Assembly (NCBI GenBank): GCA_009919445.1
Contig: RGBY01000183.1
Span: 1-5,071, forward strand
Source of the DNA: Planctomycetia bacterium
GTDB lineage: Bacteria > Planctomycetota > Planctomycetia > Pirellulales > UBA1268
Direction of reading: 5' to 3'
Length of the DNA: 5,071 nucleotides
The position numbers and the translations under genes are program-made. This document shows positions 1 through 5,071 of this stretch, in pieces (within the stretch, counting starts at the first letter, position 1; every line of letters starts with the position of its first letter). The notes beneath the pieces were generated by a model. That model made no database searches, had not been told where the DNA came from, and was given only the letters and a program-made list of their open reading frames with translations.

Positions 1-646
1 TGGCAACAGCAAGGTCGCAGTCATTGTGGCAGTGGATGGCCAGCGGCACGTCAATGACAGCGGCTACCGTCTTGACAATCTCATTGATTTCCGCGGGCAG
101 GGTGCCGCCATTGGTGTCACAGAGCACCAGTCGGGTCGCTCCGGCCTCAGATGCTGCCCGCAGCGTTTTCCGGGAGTAGTCTGCATCGAGTTTCCAGCCG
201 TCGAAGAAATGCTCGGCGTCATAAAAGACCTCGCGGCCCTGGCTCCTGAGATAGCCGACCGTGTCGGCGATCATTGCCAGGTTTTCCTCGCGGGTGACGC
301 CCAGTACCGTCTCGACGTGAAAGGCCGACGTCTTCCCGACAATGGTCACAATCGGCGTCTCCGCCGCGAGCAACGCCTGCATGCCCGGGTCGGCCGCCGC
401 CTCCATGCCGCGGCGGCGGGTCATGCCAAAGGCACACAGCCGGGCGTGTCGCAGCCCAAGCTCTCGGCCCCGAGCGAAAAACTGGGCATCCTTAGGATTG
501 GAAAGTGGATAGCCCCCTTCGATGAAGTCGACGCCTGCCTCATCCAGCCGCCGTGCAATGGCGAGCTTGTCTTCGAGCGAAAAGTTCACGCCTTCACCCT
601 GCGAACCGTCCCGCAGCGTGGTGTCATATATTTCGATCGATCGCAT
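1..646 (-). CDS. cimA: (R)-citramalate synthase, N-terminal part (cut by window edge)
   Basis: This gene probably condenses pyruvate with acetyl-CoA to (R)-citramalate in the cytoplasm, the first step of the threonine-independent route to 2-oxobutyrate and isoleucine. Seen: 215 codons from ATG at 646, running off the left edge; citramalate synthases are usually a little over 500 residues, so under half is present. The DRE-TIM signature Y-D-T-T-L-R-D-G lies at residues 7-14, followed by G-E-G-V-N-F-S (17-23), the version typical of the CimA family rather than of 2-isopropylmalate synthase. Other CimA-like stretches are F-I-E-G-G-Y-P (41-47), Y-D-A-E-H-F-F-D-G (142-150) and L-C-D-T-N-G-G-T-L-P (175-184). 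The metal-binding H-C-H-N-D is at 205-209, with D13 as the expected further ligand. An in-frame TGA 15 nt upstream fixes ATG 646 as the start. No clear Shine-Dalgarno sequence precedes it; the leader is C-rich. The C-terminal regulatory domain lies outside the window. 2-Isopropylmalate or homocitrate synthase is less likely. Confidence 0.93.
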   Translation of the reverse strand, partial: MRSIEIYDTTLRDGSQGEGVNFSLEDKLAIARRLDEAGVDFIEGGYPLSNPKDAQFFARGRELGLRHARLCAFGMTRRRGMEAAADPGMQALLAAETPIVTIVGKTSAFHVETVLGVTREENLAMIADTVGYLRSQGREVFYDAEHFFDGWKLDADYSRKTLRAASEAGATRLVLCDTNGGTLPAEINEIVKTVAAVIDVPLAIHCHNDCDLAVA

Positions 647-665
647 GAATCGGGCCGGGGGTCAA

Positions 666-696
666 ATAGTAGGGCTGCAGCAGTTTCCTCACTCAA
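666..696 (-). promoter_or_regulatory. possible sigma-70-type promoter for cimA (weak)
   Basis: On the minus strand the 99-nt gap upstream of cimA contains TTGAGT (696-691) and TACTAT (671-666), separated by 19 nt. Each box matches the sigma-70 consensus at four of six positions, and the spacer is longer than the optimum 17. A transcript starting about seven bases downstream would have a leader of only about 13 nt, which would fit the absence of a Shine-Dalgarno sequence. This is a by-eye match in a lineage whose promoters are poorly defined. Read-through from the ydcZ-like gene upstream is an equally good explanation. Confidence 0.2.
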
Positions 697-745
697 GAAT
701 ACCCGGCGATTCGCTGATTCGATAGCAGCCCCAACCGGCCTCCCT

Positions 746-1144
746 TCAGAGGTACTTGACCGCCATCACCCCAGCAAAAACAAGCAGCACACCGAACAGC
801 CGGCCGGGTGTGATCGACTGCTGTGGAAGGTGCATCAGGCCAAAGTGATCCAGAAACAGTGAAAAGGCCAGCTGCCCGGCCACCACCGACGCGATGAAGG
901 CTGCCGCCCCCAACTTAGGAACGAGTGATGCTCCGGAGAGCACAAAGATCGCTCCCAGCGGGCCGCCAATCCAGTTCCACCAGGGCGTTCCTTTCAAGGC
1001 GGTCGCTGCGGGCAATGGCGGCCGCAAGGCGAGCATCAAAACCGTGGCCGTCACCATGGTTCCGACGATGGAAAAGAAAGCCGCGTAGCGGGCGTCCTGC
1101 AACGCCGACCGCAACGAACTGACCCCGCATGCTCTTTGCATCAC
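746..1144 (-). CDS. YdcZ/DUF606-family small membrane transporter, N-terminally short
   Basis: This is a putative inner-membrane protein of the DMT_YdcZ (DUF606) family, small proteins related to drug/metabolite transporters; the substrate is unknown. It has 132 residues from GTG at 1144, and ATG follows immediately at 1141 and may be the real start. Seen: four hydrophobic segments at about residues 21-40, 59-75, 80-98 and 115-131. Family-like sequence includes T-P-W-W-N-W-I-G-G-P-L-G-A (53-65), P-K-L-G-A-A (76-81), A-G-Q-L (89-92), L-D-H-F-G-L (98-103) and P-G-R-L-F-G (113-118). Family members usually have about 140-150 residues and five helices, the first ending just before a Q-A-G-x-N-like motif. 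Here the protein starts at about that motif (Q-R-A-C-G-V-S-S-L-R, 3-12), so the first helix is missing. A stop codon lies just upstream in this frame and neither other frame offers a hydrophobic segment. AGGAG touches the start but is too close for a normal Shine-Dalgarno sequence. It lies upstream of cimA on the same strand (99-nt gap). The family call is good; function in this truncated form is doubtful. Confidence 0.75.
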   Translation of the reverse strand: MMQRACGVSSLRSALQDARYAAFFSIVGTMVTATVLMLALRPPLPAATALKGTPWWNWIGGPLGAIFVLSGASLVPKLGAAAFIASVVAGQLAFSLFLDHFGLMHLPQQSITPGRLFGVLLVFAGVMAVKYL

Positions 1145-1208
1145 TCCTGCCGGTCAAGCGTCCCAGGAATGAAAAATGGCTCAACGCGGTTATTGAGGAG
1201 GACGAGGG
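1145..1208. promoter_or_regulatory. short divergent intergenic region
   Basis: Only 64 nt separate the start of the minus-strand YdcZ-like gene from the start of the plus-strand sulfatase. The plus-strand promoter must lie here or within the YdcZ-like gene. No convincing -35/-10 pair was found by eye. The only clear signal is the sulfatase ribosome binding site at the right end. Confidence 0.35.
1196..1201 (+). promoter_or_regulatory. Shine-Dalgarno site of the plus-strand sulfatase
   Basis: AGGAGG lies 7 nt before the ATG at 1209, a near-perfect anti-16S match at ideal spacing. It decides the start codon, which in turn places a complete signal peptide at the N-terminus. It is the strongest ribosome binding site in the window. 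Confidence 0.85.
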
Positions 1209-2636
1209 ATGCGACTACTTCTTATTTTTTTCATTGCAGTGGCAATGACAGGGCAGGGATTCGCGTCCCCGCCAAATGTGGTGGTGATCATTGCTGATGA
1301 TCTTGGCTACGGCGAGTGCAGCTGCCAATCTCCCACTACCGACATTCCTACACCGAATATTGACGCTCTTGCCGCCAATGGCGTTCGCTTCACAGACGGC
1401 TACGTCACAGCGCCGTTCTGTGCCGCCTCACGAGCGGGCCTTCTGACGGGTCGCCTACAGACGAGGTTTGGGTTTGAGTTCAATCCAATTGGGGCACGCA
1501 ATGAAGTGCCTGATATTGGCCTGCCACCAACCGAACAAACGCTTGCAGATCTGCTGCGTGACAAGGCTGGCTATAGCACGGGGCTGATCGGAAAATGGCA
1601 TCTCGGAGGCACCGCGGCCTATCATCCGAATCGGCGCGGCTTCGACCAGTTCTTTGGCTTTCTGCACGAGGGGCATTTCTTCGTGCCGACCTCAGTCGAC
1701 GACCATGTCACCTGGCTGCGAAGACGGCGGCTGCCTGCAGGCCTGACGGCCGAGCGTTGGGTGTCGGCCGATGGCCGAACGATCTACTCCAGCCACCTCC
1801 GGCATAATGAGCCTGCCTATGACGCCAACAATCCGATTCTTCGCGGCGGGCAGCCCGTTGCCGAGACCGAAAATCTCACAGATGCATTCACTCGTGAGGC
1901 CGTTGCCTTCATTGAGTGCCATCAGGATCGGCCATTTTTTCTTTGCCTGGCATACAACGCTGTTCACAGTCCACTTCAGGGCCGGGATGACTACCTCGCC
2001 CGCTTTAAACACATTGAAGATATTCAGCGGCGAATTTTTGCGGCGATGCTCGCGCATCTCGATGACTCGATCGGCCGGGTGACAGAGACCCTGAGGACGC
2101 ATCGGCTGGATGACAATACCCTCCTCTTTTTCATAAGTGACAACGGCGGTCCCACGGCCGAATTAACCTCGAGCAACCAGCCTTTGCGGGGTGGCAAAGG
2201 CTCGGTCTACGAGGGTGGGCTACGGGTCCCTTTTCTTCTTCAGTGGCCTCGTGTTCTGCCGCATGGCCAGACCTATTCAGCGCCAGTCTGTTCAGTCGAC
2301 ATTGCTGCGACGGCACTCGCGGCTGCTGCGATTGAACGGCCCGCAGGTTCCCCAGGCGATGGGGTGAACCTGCTTCCTTTTCTGACTGGCAGCCAGAGTG
2401 GGCAGCCTCATGCGGGGCTTTTCTGGCGAGTAGGCAACCGAGCGGCGATCCGCAGTGGAGATTGGAAGGCCTTGAGGAATGGTGGTTCCAAAAAGGGTGA
2501 ATGGGAGCTCTACAACCTAACCAATGACGTCGGGGAAAGCCGTAATCTCTCGCGTGTTGAGCCGGACAAATTGGCGCGTCTTCGCGATCAGTGGGAGGAA
2601 ATCAACGCCGAAATGATCGAGCCACTGTGGCGGTAA
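1209..2636 (+). CDS. exported sulfatase with complete active site (CxASR type)
   Basis: This is a secreted type I sulfatase that probably removes sulfate esters from polysaccharide in the periplasm or outside the cell; the substrate cannot be told from sequence. It has 475 residues, a normal length. Seen: a signal peptide with R2 and a hydrophobic core, and likely cleavage after G-F-A (19). The alkaline-phosphatase-like sulfatase fold follows, with metal-binding A-D-D-L-G-Y (29-34), I-P-T-P-N-I-D-A-L-A (46-55), the formylglycine motif C-A-A-S-R-A-G-L-L-T-G-R (71-82; C71 modified, R75), G-K-W-H (128-131), H253 in Y-N-A-V-H-S-P, S-D-N-G-G (310-314) and K330 in L-R-G-G-K-G-S-V-Y-E-G-G. The C-terminal subdomain contains A-I-R-S-G-D-W-K (413-420) and the usual W-E-L-Y-N-L (431-436). 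All expected catalytic and metal residues are present. The one oddity is Ala instead of Pro at the third position of C-x-P-S-R. No maturase gene (formylglycine-generating enzyme or anSME) is in the window, so one must be encoded elsewhere. The gene converges with the next sulfatase, 22 nt away. Confidence 0.95.
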   Translation: MRLLLIFFIAVAMTGQGFASPPNVVVIIADDLGYGECSCQSPTTDIPTPNIDALAANGVRFTDGYVTAPFCAASRAGLLTGRLQTRFGFEFNPIGARNEVPDIGLPPTEQTLADLLRDKAGYSTGLIGKWHLGGTAAYHPNRRGFDQFFGFLHEGHFFVPTSVDDHVTWLRRRRLPAGLTAERWVSADGRTIYSSHLRHNEPAYDANNPILRGGQPVAETENLTDAFTREAVAFIECHQDRPFFLCLAYNAVHSPLQGRDDYLARFKHIEDIQRRIFAAMLAHLDDSIGRVTETLRTHRLDDNTLLFFISDNGGPTAELTSSNQPLRGGKGSVYEGGLRVPFLLQWPRVLPHGQTYSAPVCSVDIAATALAAAAIERPAGSPGDGVNLLPFLTGSQSGQPHAGLFWRVGNRAAIRSGDWKALRNGGSKKGEWELYNLTNDVGESRNLSRVEPDKLARLRDQWEEINAEMIEPLWR

Positions 2637-2658
2637 CCAGCCTATTCCGTACTCCGGC
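2637..2658. other. 22-nt gap between convergent stop codons
   Basis: The two sulfatase genes end tail to tail with TAA at 2634-2636 (plus) and TGA at 2661-2659 (minus). The gap holds no stem-loop with a T-run; the best pairing is a 4-bp AGCC/GGCT. Any transcription terminator must lie inside the opposing coding region or be factor-dependent. Confidence 0.6.
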
Positions 2659-4134
2659 TCAATTGACTGACTTCGAACGCTTCTTCTTCGGCTTGGGAAT
2701 AGCGTTGACGTCACGAGCCCATTTAGCCCATTCCGCACTCAGTGCAGACACCATTGCTGGTTTACCGGCAGCCAAATCGTGTTGTTCCGTCCGGTCAGCC
2801 TCAACGTCAAACAGTTCCCATCGTCCATTCACTCCCTGACGAACGAGTTTGTGCCCATCAACCCGGAGGGCGGCATTCCCCTCGTGCTCCCAGAAGAGTG
2901 GGCGTTGCGGAAAATTGCCTTTGCCGGTGAGCAAGGGCTGAAGGCTCTGGCCGCGCAGCGACTTTATCCTCCGGCCTTTACGTTCCCGTGGATACGTGCA
3001 CTCGGCGACGTCGATGCAGGTGGCCATGATGTCGATCACATGGGTTGGGGTGCGAATCCACTTATCCGGTCCGCCTCGCGACGTGATGGCAGCCGGCCAG
3101 TGGGCAATCAGTGGTGAGGCGATCCCACCCTCGTGGTTGTAGTGCTTGTATTTTCGAAACGGTGTGTTGTTGAGGTGCGCCCAGCAACGACCGATGAAAA
3201 CATCTGAGTGCTGATCGCCGGGATGCTCGCCCTTGTAACGCCCGCTGACACCAGATTCTGCGTTCCCCCCGTTATCAGAAAGAAAGAGAATAAGTGTGTT
3301 GTCCAGAAGTGAGCGGGCTCGCAGTTCATCCACTATTTTGCCAATATTGCGGTCGACCTCATCAATCATTGCTGCGTAAATGGCCATCATGTCGTCGTAT
3401 CGTGCTTGATCATCGCGACTGAGAGAATTCCATGCGGGAATTTCCTCTGGCCTCGGCTCAAGTTGCCACGCAGGATCAATCAGGCCCATTTTTATTTGGC
3501 GGGCATAGCGATCCTCTCTCAGTCGATCCCAGCCCTGCAGGTAGTGACCTCGGTACCTCTCTATCGATTCCTCAGGTGCCATGCAGGGAAAGTGAGGGGC
3601 AACGTGGCCGAGATACCAAAAGAACGGCTTTCCGGCAGCCTCGGCCTCGGAGGTGAATTTCAGGCCCTGTTCGGTCCAGAGGTCAGTGCCGTACCAAGGT
3701 GGCGCAAACTGTGGATCATTCCGTGACACTTCGCTGCCATTAAGAAATAACTTGGTGTCACCTTTACTGCCGGTCTGATCAGAAAAATGCAGCCCACCAG
3801 CGGGCAGGTTGAGGCTGCGGTCAAAGCCGCGTCTGACTGGTGTCACTCCATGCGTAAAACCAACATGCCATTTACCGGTCATGATGGTGAAGTAGCCAGC
3901 ATCACCCAACACCTCCGCGATCGTCACGCATTCGTCATTGAGTCGACCGCGATACCCCGGTGCACCCTGATCCGTCGTCATCCAGCCAATCCCCGTCTCG
4001 TGCGGATAGAGGGAAAAGCCCATGTCGTCGACCATAATCAGGACGATATTTGGTCGTGTCGAATCCGCAACAGCCACAGCACTGATGAGGGTAAGCACCG
4101 ATAGAAGTCGAATGAGAAACTTGAAAGTCTTCAT
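2659..4134 (-). CDS. exported arylsulfatase-like protein lacking the formylglycine segment
   Basis: This is an exported protein of the arylsulfatase family (closest in motif pattern to AtsA-type arylsulfatases), 491 residues, and probably catalytically inactive as encoded. Seen: a signal peptide with K2, K5 and R9, a hydrophobic core and likely cleavage after A-V-A (23); then metal-binding V-D-D-M-G-F-S (35-41), immediately followed by L-Y-P-H-E-T-G-I-G-W-M (42-52). In sulfatases about 43 residues normally lie between these, ending in C-x-P-S-R-x-x-x-L-T-G; they are absent here, so both the nucleophile and the adjacent Arg are missing. The rest is intact: G-Y-R-G-R-L-N-D (60-67), T-G-K-W-H-V-G (86-92), H181 in A-P-H-F-P, S-D-N-G-G (286-290), and K330 in Y-K-H-Y-N-H-E-G-G-I. 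W-E-L-F-D-V (439-444) closes the C-terminal subdomain, and the tail is Lys/Arg-rich (481-488). The start is ATG 4134, with AAAGGA 10 nt upstream. It is transcribed divergently from the ThuA gene. It may be a true pseudo-enzyme, an early pseudogene, or the product of an assembly deletion. The family call is certain; activity is doubtful. Confidence 0.93.
   Translation of the reverse strand: MKTFKFLIRLLSVLTLISAVAVADSTRPNIVLIMVDDMGFSLYPHETGIGWMTTDQGAPGYRGRLNDECVTIAEVLGDAGYFTIMTGKWHVGFTHGVTPVRRGFDRSLNLPAGGLHFSDQTGSKGDTKLFLNGSEVSRNDPQFAPPWYGTDLWTEQGLKFTSEAEAAGKPFFWYLGHVAPHFPCMAPEESIERYRGHYLQGWDRLREDRYARQIKMGLIDPAWQLEPRPEEIPAWNSLSRDDQARYDDMMAIYAAMIDEVDRNIGKIVDELRARSLLDNTLILFLSDNGGNAESGVSGRYKGEHPGDQHSDVFIGRCWAHLNNTPFRKYKHYNHEGGIASPLIAHWPAAITSRGGPDKWIRTPTHVIDIMATCIDVAECTYPRERKGRRIKSLRGQSLQPLLTGKGNFPQRPLFWEHEGNAALRVDGHKLVRQGVNGRWELFDVEADRTEQHDLAAGKPAMVSALSAEWAKWARDVNAIPKPKKKRSKSVN
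4009..4014 (-). other. in-frame deletion junction removing the catalytic Cys segment
   Basis: The codon for S41 (4014-4012) is joined directly to the codon for L42 (4011-4009). On the left, D-D-M-G-F-S is the normal start of the first sulfatase motif; on the right, L-Y-P-H is the stretch that normally follows L-T-G after C-x-P-S-R. In the plus-strand sulfatase of this window the second motif Asp (D31) is 98 residues from the Lys of K-W-H; here (D37 to K88) it is 51. No stop or frameshift occurs at the join, and no copy of the missing segment was found elsewhere in the window. Confidence 0.85.
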
Positions 4135-4144
4135 ATGAAGCGTG

Positions 4145-4150
4145 TCCTTT
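4145..4150 (-). promoter_or_regulatory. weak Shine-Dalgarno site of the minus-strand sulfatase-like gene
   Basis: AAAGGA on the minus strand lies 10 nt before the ATG at 4134, slightly farther than ideal. It supports that start, which yields a complete signal peptide. It directly adjoins the inner arm of the inverted repeat at 4151-4180. Confidence 0.5.
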
Positions 4151-4180
4151 GCTGTGTCAGAAACAACGCAGGCACACAGC
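4151..4180 (-). repeat. 7-bp inverted repeat in sulfatase-like leader
   Basis: GCTGTGT (4151-4157) and ACACAGC (4174-4180) are perfect inverse complements with a 16-nt spacer. In the minus-strand transcript the 3' arm ends directly at AAAGGA, the putative ribosome binding site. It could be a leader hairpin affecting translation, a protein operator, or chance; the loop is long and there is no T-run, so it is not a terminator. Confidence 0.35.
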
Positions 4181-4229
4181 CCGCGAACTGCCCCGGGTCA
4201 CTCTTTTTCTTTCCGTTATTGGCGTGGTA

Positions 4230-4246
4230 CAACCAGGCGGTGGTTG
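4230..4246. repeat. 6-bp inverted repeat, possible operator
   Basis: CAACCA (4230-4235) and TGGTTG (4241-4246) are inverse complements around a 5-nt GGCGG centre. It sits about 57 nt before the ThuA start and 96 nt before the sulfatase-like start. The size and symmetry suit a dimeric regulator site, but one short copy in 168 nt is weak evidence. Confidence 0.25.
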
Positions 4247-4290
4247 GTGCATGTGCATGAGATTACCCGCGCTTGACCACACCCCTCAAA

Positions 4291-4295
4291 AAGGA
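4291..4295 (+). promoter_or_regulatory. Shine-Dalgarno site of the ThuA-like gene
   Basis: AAGGA at the end of an A-rich run lies 7 nt before ATG 4303. Good match and spacing fix this start, which gives a complete signal peptide. Confidence 0.7.
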
Positions 4296-4302
4296 TTCAA
4301 CG

Positions 4303-5071
4303 ATGCGTTTCCTAACGGCTTTAAGTTTGGCCCTCTTTTTATGCTCCTGCACGCTTGCCGCCGATAACTGCCGTATCGTCATGATCGCCGGCGAGCCGAG
4401 TCATCCGTCGGGCCAACACGAATTCAACGCTGGCTCGATCCTCCTTGCCAGGGCTCTCAACGAGCAGAGCGGCCTGCCAGTAAAGATAGACGTTGTTCAC
4501 AACGGCTGGCCTGAGGATGAGTCGATTTTCGATGGTGCAGCAGCCATCGTCATCTACGCTGACGGCAACAACCGACACCCCACCTTTGGCCACGAAGAAA
4601 CCGTCGATCGGCTGGTTAATCAGGGTGTTGGGCTGATGTGCATGCACTATGCCGTCGAGGTGCCAGCGGGGCCGCGTGGGCAGTTCTTCAAGAAGTGGAT
4701 TGGCGGCCACTATGAAGCCGGCTTTTCCTGCAATCCCCATTGGACGGCTGCTGCTGAACCGGCCGCCACACACCCAATCGCTCGAGGCGTCCCCAGCTTT
4801 TCAGCCAACGACGAGTGGTACTACAAGATGCGATGGGCCGAGCCAAAGACAGCGGTCGATCTGCTGACGGCGACGCCAACCCGAAAGCGGATCAACCGCT
4901 ACATCCACTGGACGCCTGCCGGCGAGCAGGGGCTCGACAGCCGCCAAACCCTGATGTGGGCGATCGAGCGGCCAGACGGGGGGCGAGGCGTTGGCTTTAC
5001 CGGTGGACACTGGCACCGGAACTGGGCCATTGATGACTTCCGCCGATTGGTGCTCAACGCGATCGTCTGGA
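4303..5071 (+). CDS. exported ThuA-like domain protein (cut by window edge)
   Basis: This is an exported protein with a ThuA-like (trehalose-utilisation type) domain, a class I glutamine-amidotransferase-like fold. Members are common in planctomycetes next to sugar-degrading genes, and the biochemical role of most is unproven. 256 codons are present, open at the right edge. Seen: a signal peptide with R2, a hydrophobic core and likely cleavage near L-A-A (18-20); I-V-M-I-A-G (25-30) as the first strand, S-H-P-S-G-Q-H-E-F-N-A-G (33-44), M-C-M-H-Y-A-V-E-V-P (112-121), G-G-H-Y-E-A-G (134-140), H-P-I-A-R-G-V (157-163), N-D-E-W-Y-Y-K-M-R (169-177), E-R-P-D-G-G-R-G-V-G-F-T-G-G-H (222-236) and V-L-N-A-I-V-W (250-256). 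The last motif is usually close to the end of the domain, so either the protein stops soon after or further domains follow outside the window. A lipoprotein site at C16 is possible, but the preceding L-C-S is a poor lipobox. It is divergent from the sulfatase-like gene, so a role in the same polysaccharide breakdown is plausible but inferred. Confidence 0.88.
   Translation, partial: MRFLTALSLALFLCSCTLAADNCRIVMIAGEPSHPSGQHEFNAGSILLARALNEQSGLPVKIDVVHNGWPEDESIFDGAAAIVIYADGNNRHPTFGHEETVDRLVNQGVGLMCMHYAVEVPAGPRGQFFKKWIGGHYEAGFSCNPHWTAAAEPAATHPIARGVPSFSANDEWYYKMRWAEPKTAVDLLTATPTRKRINRYIHWTPAGEQGLDSRQTLMWAIERPDGGRGVGFTGGHWHRNWAIDDFRRLVLNAIVW

Larger units (their letters stand above)
4135..4302. promoter_or_regulatory. 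divergent intergenic region between sulfatase-like and ThuA genes
   Basis: This 168-nt non-coding stretch must carry the promoters, or their upstream parts, of both the minus-strand sulfatase-like gene and the plus-strand ThuA gene. It contains a 7-bp inverted repeat beside the sulfatase ribosome binding site, a 6-bp inverted repeat near its middle, and a tandem TGCATG pair (4248-4259). No convincing -35/-10 pair was found on either strand; TTGACC at 4273-4278 has no -10 partner at proper spacing. Shared control of the two genes from this region is inferred only. Confidence 0.5.

Noticed and set aside
708..721. Direct repeat GATTCG with 8-nt period
   Set aside because: Only two short copies; no array or known site.
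672..731. Inverted repeat GGGCTGC/GCAGCCC in the gap between cimA and the YdcZ-like gene
   Set aside because: The 7-bp arms are 46 nt apart with no T-run, so they are not a plausible terminator and could easily arise by chance.
26..862. 278-codon open frame on the plus strand
   Set aside because: It is antisense to cimA and the 3' part of the YdcZ-like gene, both supported by clear family motifs. Its translation shows no recognisable domain and it has no ribosome binding site.
915..1184. 89-codon minus-strand frame overlapping the YdcZ-like gene
   Set aside because: I tested it as a frameshifted source of the missing first helix. Its N-terminus is polar and the rest is Arg-rich out-of-frame sequence, so it is a shadow.
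1692..2102. 136-codon minus-strand frame inside the plus-strand sulfatase
   Set aside because: It is antisense to a complete sulfatase reading frame with all motifs; the translation has no family features.
3787..4104. 105-codon plus-strand frame antisense to the sulfatase-like gene
   Set aside because: It overlaps the deletion junction, so I considered a compensating gene, but it encodes no sulfatase motif and is explained as a shadow.
4273..4278. TTGACC as a -35 box for the ThuA-like gene
   Set aside because: A -10 at 16-18 nt would fall on the ribosome binding site and start codon, and no TATAAT-like sequence is there.
4149..4367. 72-codon plus-strand frame covering the divergent intergenic region
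   Set aside because: It overlaps the well-supported ThuA start in another frame, lacks a ribosome binding site and has no recognisable features.
4339..4773. 144-codon minus-strand frame antisense to the ThuA-like gene
   Set aside because: The plus strand encodes a clear ThuA-like domain throughout; this frame has no independent support.

Overview
The window looks like chromosomal DNA from a planctomycete or another PVC-group bacterium, probably free-living or marine. This is inferred from two exported sulfatases of different subfamilies, an exported ThuA-like protein of the kind abundant in Planctomycetota, and moderately GC-rich coding. No RNA gene, CRISPR array, insertion sequence, phage gene or attachment site was seen.

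Layout. Positions 1-646 (minus) hold the first 215 codons of a citramalate synthase (cimA), cut by the left edge. Upstream of it on the same strand, after 99 nt, is a small YdcZ/DUF606-type membrane protein (746-1144, minus) that lacks the family's first membrane helix. A 64-nt divergent gap leads to an exported sulfatase on the plus strand (1209-2636), which has a full active site and a strong Shine-Dalgarno sequence. It converges with a second exported sulfatase on the minus strand (2659-4134), leaving only 22 nt between stop codons. A 168-nt divergent region (4135-4302) separates that gene from a plus-strand ThuA-like exported protein (4303 onward), cut by the right edge after 256 codons.

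The main point of interest is the minus-strand sulfatase. It is well preserved along its length and keeps the metal-binding Asp pair, the K-W-H motif, the second active-site His, D-N-G-G and the distal Lys. However, the segment between its N-terminal D-D-M-G-F-S and L-Y-P-H is missing. In sulfatases that segment carries C-x-P-S-R, the source of the catalytic formylglycine. The reading frame crosses the junction without a shift, so the gene reads as an in-frame, nucleophile-less sulfatase: a real pseudo-enzyme, a decaying gene, or an assembly error.

How the genes fit together. The two sulfatases and the ThuA-like protein suggest periplasmic or extracellular breakdown of sulfated polysaccharide, but they do not form one operon: the sulfatases converge, and the second sulfatase and the ThuA gene diverge from a shared intergenic region. 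The cimA/ydcZ pair belongs to unrelated metabolism (isoleucine precursor synthesis and a putative small transporter). No wholly new multi-gene system is evident; the unusual features are in individual genes.
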